Position numbers and translations under genes: made by a program. From Dokdonella_A sp966248875 (GTDB lineage: Bacteria; Pseudomonadota; Gammaproteobacteria; Xanthomonadales; Rhodanobacteraceae): a DNA stretch of 31,734 nt. The notes beneath the pieces are model-generated. The model saw nothing but the letters and a program-made list of their open reading frames with translations, did no database searches and had not been told where the DNA came from. Positions 28,604 to 31,734 of this stretch are shown here, one piece after another. Each line of letters opens with the position of its first letter. Position 1 is the first letter of the stretch. Location of the stretch: NCBI GenBank assembly GCA_966248875.1, contig CBINBI010000037.1, forward strand, positions 1-31,734, written 5' to 3'.

Positions 28604-28763
28604 CCCCTCTCCCGCTTGCGAGAGGGCCGGGGTGAGGGGAATCTTGTGGAAGCGTTTCGTCGAGACTGCTCAATCTGCAGCAGCGAGCAGAGGAACTTCC
28701 GCGCTGACGAAATCTCATCGCAAGACCACCCTCACCCTGCCCTCTCCCGCAAGCGGGAGAGGG
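28604..28763. repeat. Inverted pair of REP-like hairpins (CCCTCTCCCGC family)
   Basis: Copy 1 (28604-28639) reads CCCCTCTCCCGCTTGCGAGAGGG-like as a hairpin, then ccggGGTGAGGG. Copy 2 (28729-28763) is the same unit inverted: CCCTCACCCtg, then CCCTCTCCCGC-aa-GCGGGAGAGGG. The 89 bases between them show nothing recognisable. This is a palindromic repeat type common in proteobacterial intergenic regions. Placed between the convergent dnaE2 and ammonia-lyase genes, it probably stops or protects both transcripts. Confidence 0.8.
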
Positions 28764-28782
28764 TAAAAAGCGGGTTCACAAG

Positions 28783-28812
28783 GGAATCGGGCGCTATGGA
28801 ATCGGGCGCTAT
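28783..28812. repeat. Tandem duplication of 15 bases
   Basis: GGAATCGGGCGCTAT occurs twice, head to tail, at 28783-28797 and 28798-28812, just beyond the ammonia-lyase stop (minus strand). It is probably a replication-slippage product. Confidence 0.8.
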
Positions 28813-28824
28813 GAAATGGAACGC

Positions 28825-30708
28825 TCAAAGCTCCCGTGCGGCGATCATCGCGGTGATCGCCTGCACGTCGCCGTCCATCGCGCGGTCGCGTTCCATGAAA
28901 GGAATGCGCTCGCGGATTTTTGCGTGGGCGTTGCGCACCGCGGTGCCGGCGCGGAAGTCGGCGGTTTCGGCAAGCGCGCGCATCAGCGCCTGCACTTCGG
29001 ATTCGAACTGCGCGCGCGACGGATGGCCCGCGTCCGGCGCATTGCCGATCTTGCCGGCGAGCGCGCGCCAGTCGCCGCGCGCGGCGAGGCGGCGCGCGGC
29101 GTTCAGCATGTCCTGCCGGTAGTCGAGCGCCTGCGCCGCGGTGTAGAGCTCCAGCGCGAGCACGTGGCCGAGATCCTCGGTCATTTCCAGCACGTGCCGC
29201 GCCTCGTTGGCGCCCATCGACACGTGATCTTCCGCGTTCGCGCTGGTCGGAATCGAATACACGGACGCCGGATGCGCGCGCGTCGCGAGATCGTTGACCA
29301 GCGCCGCGGCGGTGTACTGCACGATCATGAAGCCCGAATCGGTCGCGTCCTCGTTGCCGATCAGGAAGGCGGGCAGCCCGTCACTGATCGCGGGATCGAC
29401 CAGCTTGTTGAGCCGCCGCTCGGAGATCGACGCCAGCACCGGAATCGCCGCCTTCACGTAGCTCATCGCCAGCGCGAGCGGCATGCCGTGGAAGTGGCCG
29501 GCCGACACGACCTGATCCTCGATGACTTTCGCCTCCCTGGCGTCCGGGAAGATCAGGGGATTGTCGGTGACCGCGTTGAGCTCGATGTCGACGACACGGC
29601 ACGCCTGCGCAATCGCGTCGCGCACCGCGCCGTGCACCTGCGGAATGCAGCGCAGGCAGTACGCGTCCTGCGGTTGGTGCTTCTTGCCGCCCCGGAACGG
29701 CAGGAAGCGCTGGTAGAACGCCTCGCGGCCGTGGCGCTGCGAAGGCGGCACGTAATCCCAGGCGATGTCGAAGCGCTGCTTCCGATCCTCGGGCTCGCTC
29801 CACGAATCCGCCAGCCAGGTCTTGAAGCGCGGCACGAGGTGATACGGAATGTCGATCAGCGTCGAGCCTTCCAGCAGCTCGCGAATGTGGCGCGCAGCTT
29901 CGACCTGCCCCGGATGCGGACGCAGCGCGTGCACTTCCTCCTGGAACGCGCCGCCGCGGCCGGCGAACGCTTCCAGCGTCATCGCCGCGGCGAGATCGGC
30001 GGTTTCCTGCAGCGATTCCAGCCGATCCAGCGCCAGCACCGCGCAGGCCAGCATCTGCGTCGTGCCGTTGTTGAGCGCCAGGCCTTCCTTGAAGGACAGG
30101 CGGATCGGCGACAGCCCGGCGCGACGCAAGGCCTCCGCGCCCGGCAGGCGCTCGCCGCGGTAGAACGCCTCGCCGCCGCCGAGCAGCACGATCGCGAGAT
30201 GCGACAGCGGCGCGAGATCGCCGCTCGCGCCGACCGAGCCCTTCTCCGGAATCACCGGCACGAGATCGCGGTTGAGCAGCTCGACCAGCGCCTCGAGCGT
30301 CGTCACACGCACGCCGGAGTGGCCGCGCATCAGCGTGTTGATGCGGATCACCAGCATCGCGCGCACCACCTCGGCGTCGAACGGCTTGCCGACGCAGACC
30401 GCGTGCGTGACGATGAGATTGTGCTGCAGCTCCTCCATCAGCGAGCCTTCGGGCGTCTCGGGGTTGCCGCCCGGCAGCTCGTCCCGCGCGCGGTGCGCGC
30501 CGAGCAGCTTGTCCGCATTGCTGCCGAAACCCGTCGTGACGCCGTAGATCGGCTCGCCGCAGCTCACCTTTTCGGCGAGGAAATCCGCGGCGCGCCGCAC
30601 GTGCGCGAGCTGCGCCGGGTCCAGCGCGATCTTCGCGCCGTGACGCGCGACGGCGACGACGTGGTCGCGCGTCAGGCTGTTGCCGTCGAGAAGAATGGTG
30701 TGGTCCAT
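28825..30708 (-). CDS. MIO-dependent aromatic amino acid ammonia-lyase, HutH-like but long (627 aa)
   Basis: The family removes ammonia from His, Phe or Tyr with a self-made MIO group. Visible are the catalytic Tyr (Y55 in YGVTTGFGSN), the MIO triad A161-S162-G163 in GSVGASGDLAPLSH, NNGTTQM, QDAYCLRCIPQVHG, and SIPTSANAEDHVSM with E493. The selectivity loop reads NLIVTHAV: the His (H102) aligns with H83 of Pseudomonas HutH, which favours histidine over phenylalanine. HutH is about 510 aa; this protein has an extra segment at about 283-345 (IDIPYHLVPRFKTWLADSW and on), a small one near 75-90, and a longer C-terminus. No hutU, hutI or hutC is nearby; it follows hisS by 23 bases. Substrate is uncertain. 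Confidence 0.88.
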   Translation of the reverse strand: MDHTILLDGNSLTRDHVVAVARHGAKIALDPAQLAHVRRAADFLAEKVSCGEPIYGVTTGFGSNADKLLGAHRARDELPGGNPETPEGSLMEELQHNLIVTHAVCVGKPFDAEVVRAMLVIRINTLMRGHSGVRVTTLEALVELLNRDLVPVIPEKGSVGASGDLAPLSHLAIVLLGGGEAFYRGERLPGAEALRRAGLSPIRLSFKEGLALNNGTTQMLACAVLALDRLESLQETADLAAAMTLEAFAGRGGAFQEEVHALRPHPGQVEAARHIRELLEGSTLIDIPYHLVPRFKTWLADSWSEPEDRKQRFDIAWDYVPPSQRHGREAFYQRFLPFRGGKKHQPQDAYCLRCIPQVHGAVRDAIAQACRVVDIELNAVTDNPLIFPDAREAKVIEDQVVSAGHFHGMPLALAMSYVKAAIPVLASISERRLNKLVDPAISDGLPAFLIGNEDATDSGFMIVQYTAAALVNDLATRAHPASVYSIPTSANAEDHVSMGANEARHVLEMTEDLGHVLALELYTAAQALDYRQDMLNAARRLAARGDWRALAGKIGNAPDAGHPSRAQFESEVQALMRALAETADFRAGTAVRNAHAKIRERIPFMERDRAMDGDVQAITAMIAAREL

Positions 30709-30731
30709 GGTGTCGTGTCGGAACGCCGTGC

Positions 30732-31734
30732 CTAGCCCGGCTGCGCGCTCTTCTCGCGCAACGTCTGCGCCAGCGCGGCGCGCGGGATTTCGTACTGTTC
30801 CTGCTTCTTGAGATCCTTGACCGTCACGACGTTCTTCGCGATCTCGTCCGGCCCCAGCACGATGACGAATCGGATGCCGGTGCGGTCGGCGTACTTGAAC
30901 TGGCGCGCGAGCTTGCCCGGCTCGATGACGGCTTCCGTATTGATGCCGGCCTCGCGCAGCTCCGCCGCCAGCGCGAGATAGCGCGGCAGCTCGGCCTCGT
31001 CCATCTGCGCGACCAGCGCCTGCACCGTGCTGCAGCCGGCGCCGATGATGCCGGCCTCGCGCAACTGCCAGAAAAGGCGCGTCGCGCCGATCGAGATGCC
31101 GACGCCCGGCAGCTTCGACTTCGTGTAGTGGCTGGCGAGATTCTCGTAGCGCCCGCCGGAGCAGATCGAGCCGATCTCCGGATGCTCGTTCAGCGTCGTC
31201 TCGTAGACCGTGCCGGTGTAGTAATCCAGCCCGCGCGCGATCGAGAGATTCAACGCGAAATGCGTCTCCGGCACGCCGAACGCCTGGATCAGCGTCAGCA
31301 CTTCCTTAAGCTCCGCCCGGCCCTGTTCCAGGTTCTCGTCTCCCGCGCCGAGCGCGCCGAGCTTCGCCAGCGCATCGGCCAGCGAGGTCGAGCGCGTCTG
31401 CACCAGCGCCAGCAGCCGGTCCGCGACATCCAGGGAAAGCCCGAACGGATCGTCCATCAGCGTCGCGCGCACGCGCTCCGCGCCGCGCTTGTCGAGCTTG
31501 TCCACCTCGCGCAGCACGTCCGCCTGCCGCGCGGGATCGCCGATGCCGAGCGCCTGCAGGCAGCCGCGCATCAGCTTGCGGTTGTTGATCTGGATCGTGA
31601 ACGGCCCGATCGCGAGATCGCGGAACACGCTGTAGATCACCGCCGGCAGCTCGGCGTCGTAGCGCACCGACAGCGTGTCCTTGCCGACCACGTCGATGTC
31701 GCACTGGTAGAACTCGCGGAAGCGCCCGCGCTGC
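30732..31734 (-). CDS. hisS: Histidyl-tRNA synthetase, C-terminal 333 residues (gene cut by window edge)
   Basis: HisRS charges tRNA-His in the cytosol. At the window edge the frame begins QRGRFREFYQCDID, the class II motif 2. It continues with the HisA motif ARGLDYYTGTVYE, SGGRYENLASHY and motif 3 GVGISIGATRLFW, then a C-terminal anticodon-binding domain (VQALVAQMDEAELPRYLALA; FVIVLGPDEIAKNVVTVKD). The true start lies beyond 31734. An insertion of about 60 residues between motif 2 and HisA (VFRDLAIGPFTIQINNRKLM and on) places it with the longer HisRS branch rather than E. coli HisS. The ammonia-lyase gene follows 23 bases later and is probably co-transcribed. Confidence 0.95.
   Translation of the reverse strand, partial: QRGRFREFYQCDIDVVGKDTLSVRYDAELPAVIYSVFRDLAIGPFTIQINNRKLMRGCLQALGIGDPARQADVLREVDKLDKRGAERVRATLMDDPFGLSLDVADRLLALVQTRSTSLADALAKLGALGAGDENLEQGRAELKEVLTLIQAFGVPETHFALNLSIARGLDYYTGTVYETTLNEHPEIGSICSGGRYENLASHYTKSKLPGVGISIGATRLFWQLREAGIIGAGCSTVQALVAQMDEAELPRYLALAAELREAGINTEAVIEPGKLARQFKYADRTGIRFVIVLGPDEIAKNVVTVKDLKKQEQYEIPRAALAQTLREKSAQPG

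Noticed and set aside
28604..28763. CRISPR-like repeat pair
   Set aside because: Only two copies, in inverted orientation and each palindromic, with no further spacers or cas genes; this fits REP-like elements.

Overview
The window is high-GC chromosomal DNA that looks like a gammaproteobacterium of the Lysobacterales/Xanthomonadales (Rhodanobacteraceae- or Dokdonella-like). The reasons are a lexA-imuA-imuB-dnaE2 SOS cassette with a GTAC-N4-GTAC operator, a PpsA/PpsR pair, a YqiB/DUF1249 protein, a PagL-like outer-membrane enzyme, and secreted proteins carrying the IFxxGFE/D motif I associate with that group. The taxonomic placement is inference; no rRNA is present.

Left end (1-1104): a stretch with no intact gene holds the first 28 codons of a yajQ gene that then breaks off. 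Next to it is a minus-strand tRNA operon, Ala(GGC)-Glu(TTC)-Asp(GTC), with a clear sigma70 promoter and an intrinsic terminator. From 1105 to 2962 on the minus strand lie a small hypothetical gene and a secreted protein with an internal duplication and a His/Gly/Asp tail.

Signalling operon (3337-9919, plus strand): a secreted protein of unknown function, an FHA-GAF protein, a membrane Ser/Thr kinase with a long TPR region, a soluble NarL-type histidine kinase and its LuxR-type response regulator. The last four genes overlap by 4 to 8 bases, so they are probably translationally coupled. This mixed Ser/Thr plus His-Asp signalling unit is the best candidate in the window for a little-described system.

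Middle (9984-20451): an FG-GAP beta-propeller secreted protein, YqiB-like DUF1249, a secreted subtilisin-family protease, and ppsR/ppsA transcribed divergently. Then comes a GlxA-type AraC regulator divergent from a sterol-desaturase-type hydroxylase and a PagL-like lipid A deacylase, with two direct repeats 21 bp apart in the divergent region.

SOS region (20545-28593): a secreted amidohydrolase faces away from lexA. The lexA promoter appears leaderless, and its perfect 8+4+8 palindrome covers the -10 element and the first two bases of the start codon. lexA, imuA, imuB and dnaE2 form one operon, but a frameshifted HicA/HicB toxin-antitoxin pair lies between imuA and imuB.

Right end: an inverted pair of REP-like hairpins separates dnaE2 from a minus-strand hisS (cut by the window edge) and an unusually long MIO-type ammonia-lyase (627 aa).
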